DNA of 46,917 nucleotides from Lachnospiraceae bacterium (GCA_022510705.1 JAFLSX010000013.1:1-46917); one strand, 5' to 3'; positions 32,545 through 40,499 are shown, counted from the first letter of the stretch. Program-made: numbers and translations. The notes: generated by a model from the letters alone, not told the origin.

Positions 32545-32582
32545 AGGGGACCGGGCGGCAGAAGCTGCTTGGTCCTCTTTTT
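32545..32582 (+). terminator. Rho-independent terminator after the propeller protein
   Basis: AGGGGACC pairs with GGTCCTCT (one G-T pair), with inner GCAG/CTGC pairing, followed by TTTTT. Confidence 0.8.
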
Positions 32583-32638
32583 GCGCAAAGGCGCAGGATA
32601 AGCCGAATTGCAAACGGAAATTGCTGGATTTCCCTTGT
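32583..32638 (+). repeat. Copy 3 (diverged) of a post-terminator repeat element
   Basis: Directly after the terminator, GCGCAAAGGCGCA and the hairpin GGAAAT/ATTTCC followed by CTTG resemble the element at 44523-44622. Identity is weak and judged by eye. Confidence 0.4.
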
Positions 32639-32644
32639 AAAGGC

Positions 32645-32674
32645 TTTACAAAACAGTGATTTGCATAGTATAAC
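32645..32674 (+). promoter_or_regulatory. Probable promoter of the YwlG-family gene
   Basis: TTTACA (32645-32650) and TATAAC (32669-32674) are 18 bases apart, 49 bases before the start. Confidence 0.5.
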
Positions 32675-32723
32675 AATTAGAGAGACCTGTTTATCATAGA
32701 CGAGGAGGTATGGTGCAAGTTAT

Positions 32724-33284
32724 ATGGAACAGGATATCATGGAAATTGGTGAGAAAGCCTACAAAGCGACAAAGGAAATTCTGGAAGCCGCAAAGCTTGA
32801 GCAGGGAAGTCTGTTTGTGGTGGGATGCTCTACCAGCGAAGTGGCAGGGGAGCGTATCGGCTCTGCGTCCAGTCCGGAGCTTGCAGAGGCGGTTTTTGCA
32901 GGGATTTATATGGCCGTCCGGGAGAAGGGTGCCTATCTGGCAGCGCAGTGCTGTGAACATCTGAACCGGGCATTGATCGTGGAAAAGGAAGCTGTGGATA
33001 AATTTGGCTATGAGGCGGTAAACGTAGTACCCCAGCCTAAAGCGGGAGGTTCTTTTGCTTCCATGGCATGGAAATACTTTAAGGAGCCGGTAGCGGTGGA
33101 GCATATCAGAGCTGTGGCCGGTATGGATATCGGAAATACGCTGATAGGCATGCACTTAAAGGAGGTTGCCGTGCCTGTGCGAATCAGTGTTAAGAAGATT
33201 GGAGAGGCGTCGGTGGTATGTGCCAGGACCCGGGCAAAGTTTATCGGAGGGGAGCGGGCCGCATACAACGAAGGACTCATTTAA
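32724..33284 (+). CDS. ywlG: YwlG / TIGR01440 (UPF0340) family protein
   Basis: A 186-residue soluble protein. The segments VVGCSTSEVAGERIG and AAQCCEHLNRALIVE, and the later VVPQPKAGGSFAS, are those of the TIGR01440/DUF436 family, whose biochemical role is not known. The length is that of the family. An in-frame upstream start has no ribosome site; ATG 32724 follows GACGAGGAGG at a long spacing. It is followed six bases later by the CCA-adding enzyme gene. Confidence 0.88.
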   Translation: MEQDIMEIGEKAYKATKEILEAAKLEQGSLFVVGCSTSEVAGERIGSASSPELAEAVFAGIYMAVREKGAYLAAQCCEHLNRALIVEKEAVDKFGYEAVNVVPQPKAGGSFASMAWKYFKEPVAVEHIRAVAGMDIGNTLIGMHLKEVAVPVRISVKKIGEASVVCARTRAKFIGGERAAYNEGLI

Positions 33285-33299
33285 AACGGAGTGATCATT

Positions 33300-34667
33300 C
33301 TGAAAGAAGAAACAAAACGGGCACTTTGTATCAGGCTGCCTAAAAAAGTAAAATTTATTATTGAGACAATTCAGGCAGCAGGTCTGGATGCATATGCAGT
33401 TGGCGGCTGCGTGAGGGACAGCATTCTGGGCAGGGAGCCCTGTGATTGGGATATTACCACTTCGGCCAGACCCGAGCAGATCAAAGAACTGTTCCGACAT
33501 ACGGTGGATACAGGTATTCAGCACGGTACGGTGACCGTTTTGGTGGAGAAAGAGGGTTTTGAAGTCACCACCTATCGGATTGACGGCGAATATGAGGATT
33601 GCCGTCATCCCAAATGTGTGGATTTTACAGATGACCTGACAGAGGATTTAAAGCGCCGGGATTTTACCATCAATGCCATGGCCTACAATGAAAGCAGAGG
33701 GTTGGTAGATGTTTTTGATGGAATAGAGGATTTGAGAAGCGGGATCATCCGCTGTGTAGGAGAAGCAGAGGAGCGTTTTGGTGAAGATGCCCTGCGCATG
33801 CTGCGCGCCATTCGTTTTTCCGCACAGCTGGGCTATACCATTGAAGAAAAGACGTATCAGGCCATTCGCGGCCTGGCGCCTTCCCTTGCCCATATCAGTG
33901 CAGAAAGAATTCAGGCGGAATTAGTGAAGCTGATGGTTTCACCTCATCCCGAATATCTTCAAACGGCATATGACACCGGCGTCACAAGCGTGTTTTTTCC
34001 GGAATGGGATAGGGCCATGCAAACCCATCAAAACCATCCTCACCACTGCTATGGTGTAGGCGAGCACATTCTACATTCTTTGACAGAGGTGCCGGCGGAC
34101 AAAGTGCTGCGACTTGCCATGCTGCTGCATGATATAGCGAAACCGGAAACAATTGTAACAGATGACAATGGTGTCACACACTTTCGCGGGCATGCCGCAA
34201 GAGGGGAATCCATGGCGAAAGAGATTCTGCGGCGCCTAAAGTTTGATAATGATACTATTGGGAAAGTCTGCAAACTGGTATTGTACCATGATTATGGAAA
34301 CGCTGTGGTACCTGATAGGCGGATTGTGCGCCGTGCAGTCAATAAAATAGGAGAAGAACTCTTTCCCTCCCTGCTTTTAGTAAAAAAGGCGGACATTCTG
34401 GCACAGAGTGATTATTTACGCCGGGAAAAGTTAGAGAATTTGGAGGCTTGGAGAGTCTGCTATGAAGAGATTCTGTCAGCCGGTGAATGTGTCTCTTTAA
34501 AAAACCTCGCTATAGGCGGCAGGGATTTGATAGCGTCCGGCTTTGAGCCGGGTAAGAAGCTGGGTGAAGTACTCAACCTTCTGCTTAATGAGGTTTTGGA
34601 TGAACCCCAAAAGAATACAAGGGAATATCTGCTTTCCCGGGCACTTGAAGTAGTAAAAGAAGCATAA
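33300..34667 (+). CDS. cca: CCA-adding-type tRNA nucleotidyltransferase with HD domain
   Basis: The start is uncertain. The in-frame GTG at 33291 is part of an extended ribosome site (AACGGAGTGATC matches the 16S anti-Shine-Dalgarno), so I place the start at CTG 33300; ATT 33297 is also possible. About 455 residues. The nucleotidyltransferase head has GGCVRDSILGR and the catalytic DWDITT. RRDFTINAMAY and the RMLRAIRFSAQLGY segment follow. An HD domain contains LLHDIAKPE and RGHAARG. Enzymes of this class add CCA or part of it to tRNA 3' ends, which matters here since tRNA-Arg and tRNA-Pro in this window do not encode CCA. A role restricted to C or A addition cannot be excluded. Confidence 0.9.
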   Translation: MKEETKRALCIRLPKKVKFIIETIQAAGLDAYAVGGCVRDSILGREPCDWDITTSARPEQIKELFRHTVDTGIQHGTVTVLVEKEGFEVTTYRIDGEYEDCRHPKCVDFTDDLTEDLKRRDFTINAMAYNESRGLVDVFDGIEDLRSGIIRCVGEAEERFGEDALRMLRAIRFSAQLGYTIEEKTYQAIRGLAPSLAHISAERIQAELVKLMVSPHPEYLQTAYDTGVTSVFFPEWDRAMQTHQNHPHHCYGVGEHILHSLTEVPADKVLRLAMLLHDIAKPETIVTDDNGVTHFRGHAARGESMAKEILRRLKFDNDTIGKVCKLVLYHDYGNAVVPDRRIVRRAVNKIGEELFPSLLLVKKADILAQSDYLRREKLENLEAWRVCYEEILSAGECVSLKNLAIGGRDLIASGFEPGKKLGEVLNLLLNEVLDEPQKNTREYLLSRALEVVKEA

Positions 34668-34728
34668 CATACTTTTTTATTCTTTCTCATATGATAGGTT
34701 AGAGCCTCATAAGAGGGGTAATGGGAAT

Positions 34729-35739
34729 ATGGGAGGAATAGAGTTGAACGACAGGGCTATCGGTCTGCTGAACCATTATGATATAGAAGTGATTCGTACC
34801 AGAAAGGGGCGCGGCGCCATACTCTGTGATACGGAAAATGGTTGTTTTATTTTTAAAGAGGTTATCGGCAATCCGGAAAAGCTTAAGCTGCAGGATTGTC
34901 TTTTAAAGAAAGTATCCGCATACGGCAGCGTAGAGGCGGAGCAGATTGTTCGCACGAAAGAGGATGTGCTCTGGGTAGAGGATGGGGATAGCAGGAAGTA
35001 TTTTCTGAAAACCTATTTTGACAACCGGGAGTGCAATCTCTATGAGGAGAACGAATGTGAAGAGGCTGTTAAAACACTGGCTTTACTTCACAATGTATTG
35101 CATCTGGAAGATGCAGAGGTGGCGGAATTTCAGGTGACGCCCTTTTTGATAGACAGGGAATATGAAAAGCATAACAAAGAACTGCGTAAAGTATGGCGTT
35201 ATCTGCGGAAGAAGAGTCAGAAATCTTTGTTTGAATCGGCACTGTTACAGGAATATGATTATTATCTGGAGCAGGCCCTGGAAGTGACAGAGGAATGGCG
35301 GGATTTTGCAAAAGAAGATGATCTGAACTATATTAAAGAGTGTGGAAGTTTCTGCCACGGAGACTATCAGTATCACAATATCATTCGGGTCGGACAGGAA
35401 TTTGCAGTGATCAATTTTGAGCGCTGCGTCATGGATAATCCGGTTAGGGATCTGTGTCTGTTTATGCGTAAGCTGCTAGAAAAGAGCGAGTGGTCCATAG
35501 AGCTGGGGGACGGATTGTTGAATGCATACAACAGCGTCCGGCCGCTTTCCGCACGGTCCTTTGTAGAATTATATTATCGATTGGCATATCCTGAAAAATT
35601 CTGGAAGATTGCAAATTTCTACTATAATTCCGGCAAGGCCTGGATACCGGAGCGAAACCGGGAAAAGCTGGAGCTGTTGTCGGCGCAGGAAAAGGCGAAG
35701 CAGGCCTTTTTAGAAAAAATCTTCAGAACGCTGTCCTAG
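34729..35739 (+). CDS. CotS/YtaA-family spore-coat kinase homologue
   Basis: A 336-residue protein of the aminoglycoside-phosphotransferase-like fold found in CotS, YtaA and YutH spore-coat proteins. The catalytic-loop segment CHGDYQYHN has His210, Asp212 and Asn217. The metal-binding segment normally IDF/IDW reads INF, with Asn229 in place of Asp (VINFERC), followed by NPVRDLCLFMRKLLEK. This suggests altered or lost phosphotransfer. The likely place of action is the spore coat. It sits between the cca gene and a PEGA lipoprotein gene nine bases downstream. Confidence 0.85.
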   Translation: MGGIELNDRAIGLLNHYDIEVIRTRKGRGAILCDTENGCFIFKEVIGNPEKLKLQDCLLKKVSAYGSVEAEQIVRTKEDVLWVEDGDSRKYFLKTYFDNRECNLYEENECEEAVKTLALLHNVLHLEDAEVAEFQVTPFLIDREYEKHNKELRKVWRYLRKKSQKSLFESALLQEYDYYLEQALEVTEEWRDFAKEDDLNYIKECGSFCHGDYQYHNIIRVGQEFAVINFERCVMDNPVRDLCLFMRKLLEKSEWSIELGDGLLNAYNSVRPLSARSFVELYYRLAYPEKFWKIANFYYNSGKAWIPERNREKLELLSAQEKAKQAFLEKIFRTLS

Positions 35740-35771
35740 GGGAAGGTTTGTATATACAAGAGAGGAGCTAT

Positions 35772-37109
35772 ATGAAGCAGTTGAGCTTAAGAAAAACGGG
35801 AATGGTCATAATACTGGGCATGTTGTCCGCAATAGTGCTGGCGGGTTGTGCTTTTTCACAGAGAGAAGGGGCACCTGAAACCCAAACAGAACCGGACGGG
35901 GGTACCGGTTTTATATTGACCGGGCCGGGAAGCTACGATTCCGCAGATACGGCGGTGATCGTAAAAATTGATAAAGGGGAAGAAACAATTACCTTTTTGA
36001 ATTTGATTCTGGGGAAAAACTATACGCTGCAATATGACGGCACTACGGTCATTTCGGATAAATACGAGCAGCCGCTTTCCCTGGAACAGATACGGGAAGG
36101 GGATATCGTGGATATTACTTTTCTAAAGAGTAAAAAGCAGCTGACTACCCTGATGCTCTCAGCTTCGGGATGGAGAAATGCGGAGGTCAGCCGTTACCGT
36201 TTCAATACAACCGCCCACGATGTTACCATTGGTGAGGACATCTATAAAATTACGGCAGATACGCAGATCTTCTCCCAGGGCGAAAAAATTGAACTGATGG
36301 ATATTAACGAAACAGACATCCTGACTTTTCAGGGCATCGACAGGACGGTATACAGTATCGTAGTAGAAAAAGGGCACGGATATTTGCGGCTCACCGGGGA
36401 TGAAAATTTTATCGGCGGCTGGATTGAGGTCGGGCAGAATATTATACGCCCGATTACGGAGGACATGCTGCTGACGGTGCCGGAAGGCAGTTACCAGGTA
36501 CAGGTCAGCACTGCGGGTGGCGGCGGAACTAAGAGCGTGATCATCAATCGAAACGAAGAGGTTTCGTTGGATATCAGCGATCTGAAAGTGGAAGCGCCGA
36601 AATACGGACAGGTCATATTTGCTATGACGCCCTCTTCGGCAACTTTATATGTGGATGGCAATAAGGTGGATACCAGTGCACCGGTAGAGCTGCAGTACGG
36701 AATCCACCAGCTGATCGCACGGGCAAGCGGTTACGATACGCTTACCAGCTATTTGAAAGTAGGAGAAGAAGTTGCAGGAATTGAGATTGTATTAGAGGCC
36801 ACTACCACGGTAAAGGATGATAATGATGACGACGACGATGATGGTGATGATGACGAACCTTCCGTTTCCGGCGGTAACAATACTACTATAACCGAGTATT
36901 ATCAGGTATATATTGATGCACCGGAAGGGGTAGAGGTATATGTGGACGGCAACTACATTGGAATCTCTCCCATCAGTTTCAGAAAAGTGGAGGGACCGCA
37001 CGTTATTACACTGCGCCGGACGGGCTATGAAACCCGCAGCTATACTATTCAGGTGGATGAAGAGGACAAAGATGTTACCTATTCCTTTGCGGAATTGGTG
37101 GCAAATTAG
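35772..37109 (+). CDS. PEGA-domain lipoprotein
   Basis: ATG at 35772 follows GAGAGGAGC; the TTG 24 bases upstream lies before that site and is unlikely. The 445-residue protein has a lipoprotein signal with lipobox LAGC (Cys26). A beta-rich region (about 45-270) is followed by a PEGA domain (about 280-345, with ATLYVDGNKVDTSAPVEL). An Asp-rich linker (about 349-362) leads to a second PEGA domain (about 375-440, with VEVYVDGNYIGISPISF). PEGA domains are small surface beta-sandwich modules in exported proteins; their ligand is usually unknown. It is possibly in one operon with the CotS-like gene. Confidence 0.88.
   Translation: MKQLSLRKTGMVIILGMLSAIVLAGCAFSQREGAPETQTEPDGGTGFILTGPGSYDSADTAVIVKIDKGEETITFLNLILGKNYTLQYDGTTVISDKYEQPLSLEQIREGDIVDITFLKSKKQLTTLMLSASGWRNAEVSRYRFNTTAHDVTIGEDIYKITADTQIFSQGEKIELMDINETDILTFQGIDRTVYSIVVEKGHGYLRLTGDENFIGGWIEVGQNIIRPITEDMLLTVPEGSYQVQVSTAGGGGTKSVIINRNEEVSLDISDLKVEAPKYGQVIFAMTPSSATLYVDGNKVDTSAPVELQYGIHQLIARASGYDTLTSYLKVGEEVAGIEIVLEATTTVKDDNDDDDDDGDDDEPSVSGGNNTTITEYYQVYIDAPEGVEVYVDGNYIGISPISFRKVEGPHVITLRRTGYETRSYTIQVDEEDKDVTYSFAELVAN
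36816..36857 (+). repeat. GAT/GAC triplet tract coding a poly-Asp linker
   Basis: A run of GAT/GAC codons, broken by one AAT and one GGT, encodes an acidic linker between the two PEGA domains. Triplet slippage would change its length without shifting the frame. Confidence 0.8.
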
Positions 37110-37149
37110 ATAAAAATATGTTATGAGCTCTTTATTATCCTAAAAAAAC

Positions 37150-37178
37150 TTGACAAAAGCTCGGAAAACGGATATATA
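37150..37178 (+). promoter_or_regulatory. Sigma-A promoter of the HU gene
   Basis: A perfect TTGACA (37150-37155) and TATATA (37173-37178) are 17 bases apart. A leader of about 70 bases runs to the AAGAGGAGG ribosome site and ATG at 37257. Confidence 0.75.
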
Positions 37179-37256
37179 TATGTATAGATGTTTTTCAAAC
37201 AAAGCATCAGAGATTAATACAATGTAGAAAACTCATGTTAAGAGGAGGAGTTCACC

Positions 37257-37529
37257 ATGAACAAAACAGAATTAGTTGCAGCAATAGCAGAGCAGGCTGA
37301 AATTTCCAAGAAGGATGCAGAGAAGGCATTAGCAGCTTTCACCAACGCTGTTACCGCAGAGTTAAAGAAGGGCGGAAAAGTTCAGTTGGTTGGTTTCGGT
37401 ACCTTCGAGGTTAGCGCAAGAAAGGCTAGAGAAGGCAAGAATCCTCAGACCGGCGCTAAGATTAAGATTGCTGCTTCCAAGGCTCCTAAGTTTAAAGCCG
37501 GCAAGGCATTAAAGGACGCTGTCAACTAA
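37257..37529 (+). CDS. hup: HU-family DNA-binding protein
   Basis: A 90-residue histone-like protein of standard HU length. The opening [17 protein letters not shown] and the arm signature [21 protein letters not shown] are diagnostic. HU dimers bend and compact DNA and coat the nucleoid. It is highly expressed to judge from its strong promoter, strong AAGAGGAGG site and terminator. It stands at the head of the rqcP-yabP-yabQ-divIC group, the place often taken by HU in Lachnospiraceae. Confidence 0.97.
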   Translation: MNKTELVAAIAEQAEISKKDAEKALAAFTNAVTAELKKGGKVQLVGFGTFEVSARKAREGKNPQTGAKIKIAASKAPKFKAGKALKDAVN

Positions 37530-37564
37530 TCGTTCCTACATAATTTTGATGGCAGAAGAGCTTA

Positions 37565-37596
37565 AGAGAACCTGTTTTGCAGGTTCTCTTTCTGTT
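37565..37596 (+). terminator. Rho-independent terminator after hup
   Basis: AGAGAACCTG (37565-37574) pairs perfectly with CAGGTTCTCT (37580-37589) around loop TTTTG, then a T-rich tail. Confidence 0.9.
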
Positions 37597-37602
37597 TCCA
37601 CG

Positions 37603-37630
37603 GAAGGCACAAGGTGAGCGGAAATGCTTG
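37603..37630 (+). repeat. Copy 2 of a post-terminator repeat element (partial)
   Basis: GAAGGCACAA, eight variable bases, then GAAATGCTTG: 23 of 28 bases match 44523-44550 and all five differences are transitions. It lies seven bases after the hup terminator and ahead of rqcP, so it forms part of the rqcP leader. Confidence 0.6.
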
Positions 37631-37660
37631 GGAATAATGGGTGAAAGGCATAAAGTGGAT

Positions 37661-37900
37661 ATGAGACTGGATAAATATTTGAAAGTATCAAGATTGATAA
37701 AGCGCAGAACCGTAGCCAATGAGGCCTGCGACGGCGGCCGGGTGCTTTTAAACGGTAAGGTGGCAAAGGCATCCGCCAATGTAAAAGAGGGGGATGTTTT
37801 AACGATTTCTTTTGGTAACAAGGAAGTAAAGGTAGAGGTGTTGAGCGTACAGGAAACCGTGAAAAAGGATGAGGCAAAGGAGCTGTTTCGGTATATTTAA
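37661..37900 (+). CDS. rqcP: RqcP (YlmH/Hsp15-like S4 RNA-binding protein)
   Basis: I place the start at ATG 37661 (MRLDKYLKVSRLIKRR), which matches the N-terminus of Bacillus RqcP (YabO); an upstream in-frame ATG at 37637 is possible since the nearest ribosome site is weak. The 79-residue protein is an S4 domain with the RVLLNGKVAKAS and VKEGDVLTI segments. RqcP binds stalled 50S subunits and, with RqcH, adds Ala tails in ribosome quality control. The gene order before yabP-yabQ-divIC is as in Bacillus. Confidence 0.9.
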   Translation: MRLDKYLKVSRLIKRRTVANEACDGGRVLLNGKVAKASANVKEGDVLTISFGNKEVKVEVLSVQETVKKDEAKELFRYI

Positions 37901-37958
37901 GGCATATGGCTCGTATTTCCCTAATATACTGTTATAAAGTATGGCAGGGGGTATTTTC

Positions 37959-38249
37959 ATGGAAGACTTAAATAACGTAAATAAACGGGTACATAAAATT
38001 ATGCTGACCAACCGCAGAACCTGTACCATTAACGGAGTCAATGATGTGCTGTCCTTCGATATTCATGAGGTTCTGCTGGAAACCGAGCAGGGAATGCTGA
38101 TGATCAAAGGGGACGAGTTACATGTGAACCGTCTTTCTCTGGATAAGGGAGAGGTAGATGTGGACGGAAAGATCGACAGTCTGACCTATTCCGAAAATAC
38201 AGGCTACAGCAAAAAGGGAGAATCCTTCCTGTCAAGGCTGCTCAAATAA
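37959..38249 (+). CDS. yabP: Sporulation protein YabP
   Basis: ATG at 37959 follows GCAGGGGGT; an in-frame ATG 18 bases earlier overlaps that site. The 96-residue protein has the YabP segments LTNRRTCTINGVNDVLSFD and LLETEQGMLMIKG. YabP is made in the mother cell during sporulation and is linked with YabQ in forespore/cortex formation. The ATG of yabQ follows 25 bases after its stop. Confidence 0.93.
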   Translation: MEDLNNVNKRVHKIMLTNRRTCTINGVNDVLSFDIHEVLLETEQGMLMIKGDELHVNRLSLDKGEVDVDGKIDSLTYSENTGYSKKGESFLSRLLK

Positions 38250-38274
38250 AAGCAGCTCTATCTGGAGGCGAAAA

Positions 38275-38763
38275 ATGAGCAGCCCGGTTATCAGTGAGAA
38301 CGTGTTTCTGCTCTATTCCCTTGGCATGGGAATTTTTATTACCTTTGTATATGATATCTTGCGGATCCTTAGAAGGGTCTATGTCCATAACAATATTCTG
38401 GTATCTTTGGAGGACATTTTGTTTTGGGCATTTTGTGCCATAGCAGTATTTTATCTGATGCATACGGAAAGTAACGGTACGCTGCGGTGGTTCGCAGTCC
38501 TGGGAGCACTGGTGGGGATGTTTATTTACAAAAAGACTGTCAGCGCCTTTTTTGTAAAATGGGTTTCTTTGGGACTGCAGAAGCTTCTTGCATGGATGGG
38601 AAAAATTGTGCGTATTTTGCTAAAACCTGTCCGCTTTTTGACGGGAAAAAGTAAGAAAGCCGCAGCAAAAGCGGCAAATAAAGGAAAAAAAGCGGCAGGA
38701 TTTATGAAAAAGAAGTTGACGAGTTCTATAAAATTGCTTAAAATAGTTTTATGTAAACGATAA
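38275..38763 (+). CDS. yabQ: Spore cortex protein YabQ
   Basis: A 162-residue membrane protein with an AGGCGAAAA site behind TCTGGAGG. Three hydrophobic helices are seen at about 13-32, 45-62 and 68-88, with the family segment FVYDILRILRR between the first two. The C-terminal third is Lys/Ala-rich (SKKAAAKAANKGKKAAGF), longer and more basic than in Bacillus YabQ. YabQ is needed for cortex formation in the spore outer membrane. It forms an operon with yabP. Confidence 0.9.
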   Translation: MSSPVISENVFLLYSLGMGIFITFVYDILRILRRVYVHNNILVSLEDILFWAFCAIAVFYLMHTESNGTLRWFAVLGALVGMFIYKKTVSAFFVKWVSLGLQKLLAWMGKIVRILLKPVRFLTGKSKKAAAKAANKGKKAAGFMKKKLTSSIKLLKIVLCKR

Positions 38764-38789
38764 CGAAGTGTTTTTTATGGGAGATGCTT

Positions 38790-39110
38790 ATGGCAACAAA
38801 CAGAAGGAGAAAGAAAGCTGTATATCGGAAACGGCGCCAGAATCGGTTCAGTATGTTTTTGGTATCTCTGGTTGTGGTCATGATCTTGGTTGTGGTTGCA
38901 GTAAAGCGCATAGAGCTGAGCGCTAAGATGGATACGAATCAGGAGAAGATTGAGCTGCTGAGCGGACAGATTGCAGATGAAGAGGTGCGTGCGGAAGAAA
39001 TAGCGGCATACGAAAAATATACGCATACCAAGGCTTATGTAGAAGAGGTTGCCCATGACAAGCTTGGCCTGGTATACGAGGGAGAGATCATTTTTAGGGA
39101 AAATAATTAA
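38790..39110 (+). CDS. divIC: Septum formation initiator DivIC/FtsB
   Basis: ATG at 38790 is preferred over 38784 because GGGAG lies just before the latter. The 106-residue protein has a basic N-terminus (NRRRKKAVYRKRR), one membrane helix (about 24-42), an external coiled coil (about 48-80) and the C-terminal segment EVAHDKLGLVYEGEIIF typical of DivIC/FtsB. It joins FtsL and DivIB in the divisome. It sits in the conserved yabP-yabQ-divIC order and is followed by a terminator. Confidence 0.92.
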   Translation: MATNRRRKKAVYRKRRQNRFSMFLVSLVVVMILVVVAVKRIELSAKMDTNQEKIELLSGQIADEEVRAEEIAAYEKYTHTKAYVEEVAHDKLGLVYEGEIIFRENN

Positions 39111-39143
39111 TCTGTAAGAAATTAAAAATAAGATAGAAAAAGG

Positions 39144-39172
39144 AAAAAGACGTCGGTAACGGCGTCTTTTTG
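39144..39172 (+). terminator. Rho-independent terminator after divIC
   Basis: AAAAAGACG (39144-39152) pairs with CGTCTTTTT (39163-39171). The T run runs into a Spo0A-box-like sequence upstream of spoIIE. Confidence 0.85.
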
Positions 39173-39236
39173 TCGTAAAAAAATGCGGCAAAATGCAGAA
39201 AGTTTGACAAAAAAAGAAGCTTCTCTCTCCTATAAT
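39171..39236 (+). promoter_or_regulatory. Spo0A-type promoter of spoIIE
   Basis: TTGACA (39204-39209) and a perfect TATAAT (39231-39236) are 21 bases apart, too far for ordinary sigma-A use. Bacillus spoIIE and spoIIG promoters show the same wide spacing (21 and 22) and depend on Spo0A. Two 0A-box-like heptamers with one mismatch each are seen: TGTCGTA (39171-39177) and TTTGACA (39203-39209, against TTCGACA), the latter over the -35 box. Confidence 0.65.
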
Positions 39237-39314
39237 AGATAGGCAGCTCTATGTAGAGGAGAAAAACTTTTCCGGCTCCTCAAAAATAGCGCAGTATGGA
39301 GGATGAGTAAGAAT

Positions 39315-40499
39315 ATGAAAAAATTATTTGGAGAACCGGAAACGGAACAAATATTTTTATTGTCGGATTACGGACGTCAAAAGTTATTGGCTTATGCGGA
39401 TTCCTTTAAGGAGCTTGCCAGGACATTGGGGCAGAATTTGGCATGGGAGGATAAAGCGGGTTCAAGGGAGGATGCGCTTTATAGAAAAGAGTTATTGGAG
39501 AACCGCTGTCTGCTGGCAGAGAATCTCAATGAGATGGCCGGCGTTATGGCACAGATGGCAGCCGAAGTCTTTTCCTACAGGCCCTTTCCGGCAAAAAAGG
39601 CAAGACAGATCGTGCAGACCATGCAGAGCGAGGGGATTCTGGTAAATGATCTGTACTACATAGAGCAGGAACCGGGCAGAACAAAGATAAATCTGACCAT
39701 GCGGGCAGAGCGTATGCCCGGCGTAGGGGCGGATGAGGCTGCGGACATGCTTTCCGTATTGCTGGACCAGCGACTGGCGCCGTCTATGAACTGTCCCCGT
39801 GTGATAGACAGCAGAGTACGAGGATTCACCTTTGTGGAGGAGGCCAGATACGTTATGCTGACAGGGGCGGCAAAAGCAATAAAGGAAAATGAAAGCAAGT
39901 CAGGGGATAATTACAGTATTCTGGAATCGGAAAAAGGAAAAATGACCCTGCTCTTGTCCGACGGTATGGGATCCGGTGAAAAAGCCTGTGCGGACAGTGA
40001 GGCGGTATTGGACTTAATGGAGAAGCTGCTCGAGGCGGGATATGGACCGCATACAGCGGCGGAGCTGGTGAATAACACCATGCTGGCAGGCGGGGAACAG
40101 AATATGTCCACGCTGGATATCTGCGAGGCAGATCTGTATGACGGTACATGTACGTTTATGAAAGTAGGAGCAGCTGCTTCCTTTATCAAAAGAGAACATA
40201 TGGTAGAGCAGATTTCTTCCGCAAGTTTGCCCCTTGGAGCAATACGGGGGATTGAGGAGTGCAGTGTGCGGCGCAGACTGATGGACGGAGACTATGTTTT
40301 TCTTTTATCCGACGGTATTGTGGATGCGTTGGAAAATTGCGATTATAAAGAAGAACTGTGCGAGATTCTGGGAAATCTGGAGCAGGAGAGCCCCAGAGAA
40401 CTGGCGGAGGCACTTTTGCAGATCGTACTGCGGAAGACCGGAGGACACATCCGGGACGATATGACCATAGTCGTATTTGGGCTTTGGGAAAATGTATAG
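39315..40499 (+). CDS. spoIIE: SpoIIE-like PP2C phosphatase without the membrane domain
   Basis: ATG 39315 (MKKLFGEPETEQ) is preferred over ATG 39303, which directly abuts GGAGG. The 394-residue protein has a central region (about 30-205) like the SpoIIE regulatory segment and a PP2C domain with the metal ligands Asp216 (LSDGMGSG), Asp333 (LLSDGI) and Asp381/382 (RDDMT). SpoIIE dephosphorylates SpoIIAA and so activates sigma-F in the forespore. Bacillus SpoIIE is about 827 residues with ten N-terminal membrane helices; these are missing here. Position between divIC and tilS and the wide-spaced promoter support the identity. Confidence 0.88.
   Translation: MKKLFGEPETEQIFLLSDYGRQKLLAYADSFKELARTLGQNLAWEDKAGSREDALYRKELLENRCLLAENLNEMAGVMAQMAAEVFSYRPFPAKKARQIVQTMQSEGILVNDLYYIEQEPGRTKINLTMRAERMPGVGADEAADMLSVLLDQRLAPSMNCPRVIDSRVRGFTFVEEARYVMLTGAAKAIKENESKSGDNYSILESEKGKMTLLLSDGMGSGEKACADSEAVLDLMEKLLEAGYGPHTAAELVNNTMLAGGEQNMSTLDICEADLYDGTCTFMKVGAAASFIKREHMVEQISSASLPLGAIRGIEECSVRRRLMDGDYVFLLSDGIVDALENCDYKEELCEILGNLEQESPRELAEALLQIVLRKTGGHIRDDMTIVVFGLWENV

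Noticed and set aside
37603..37660. Upstream extension of RqcP to about 107 residues
   Set aside because: The extension runs over the repeat element and the hup terminator; RqcP homologues begin at MRLDK.
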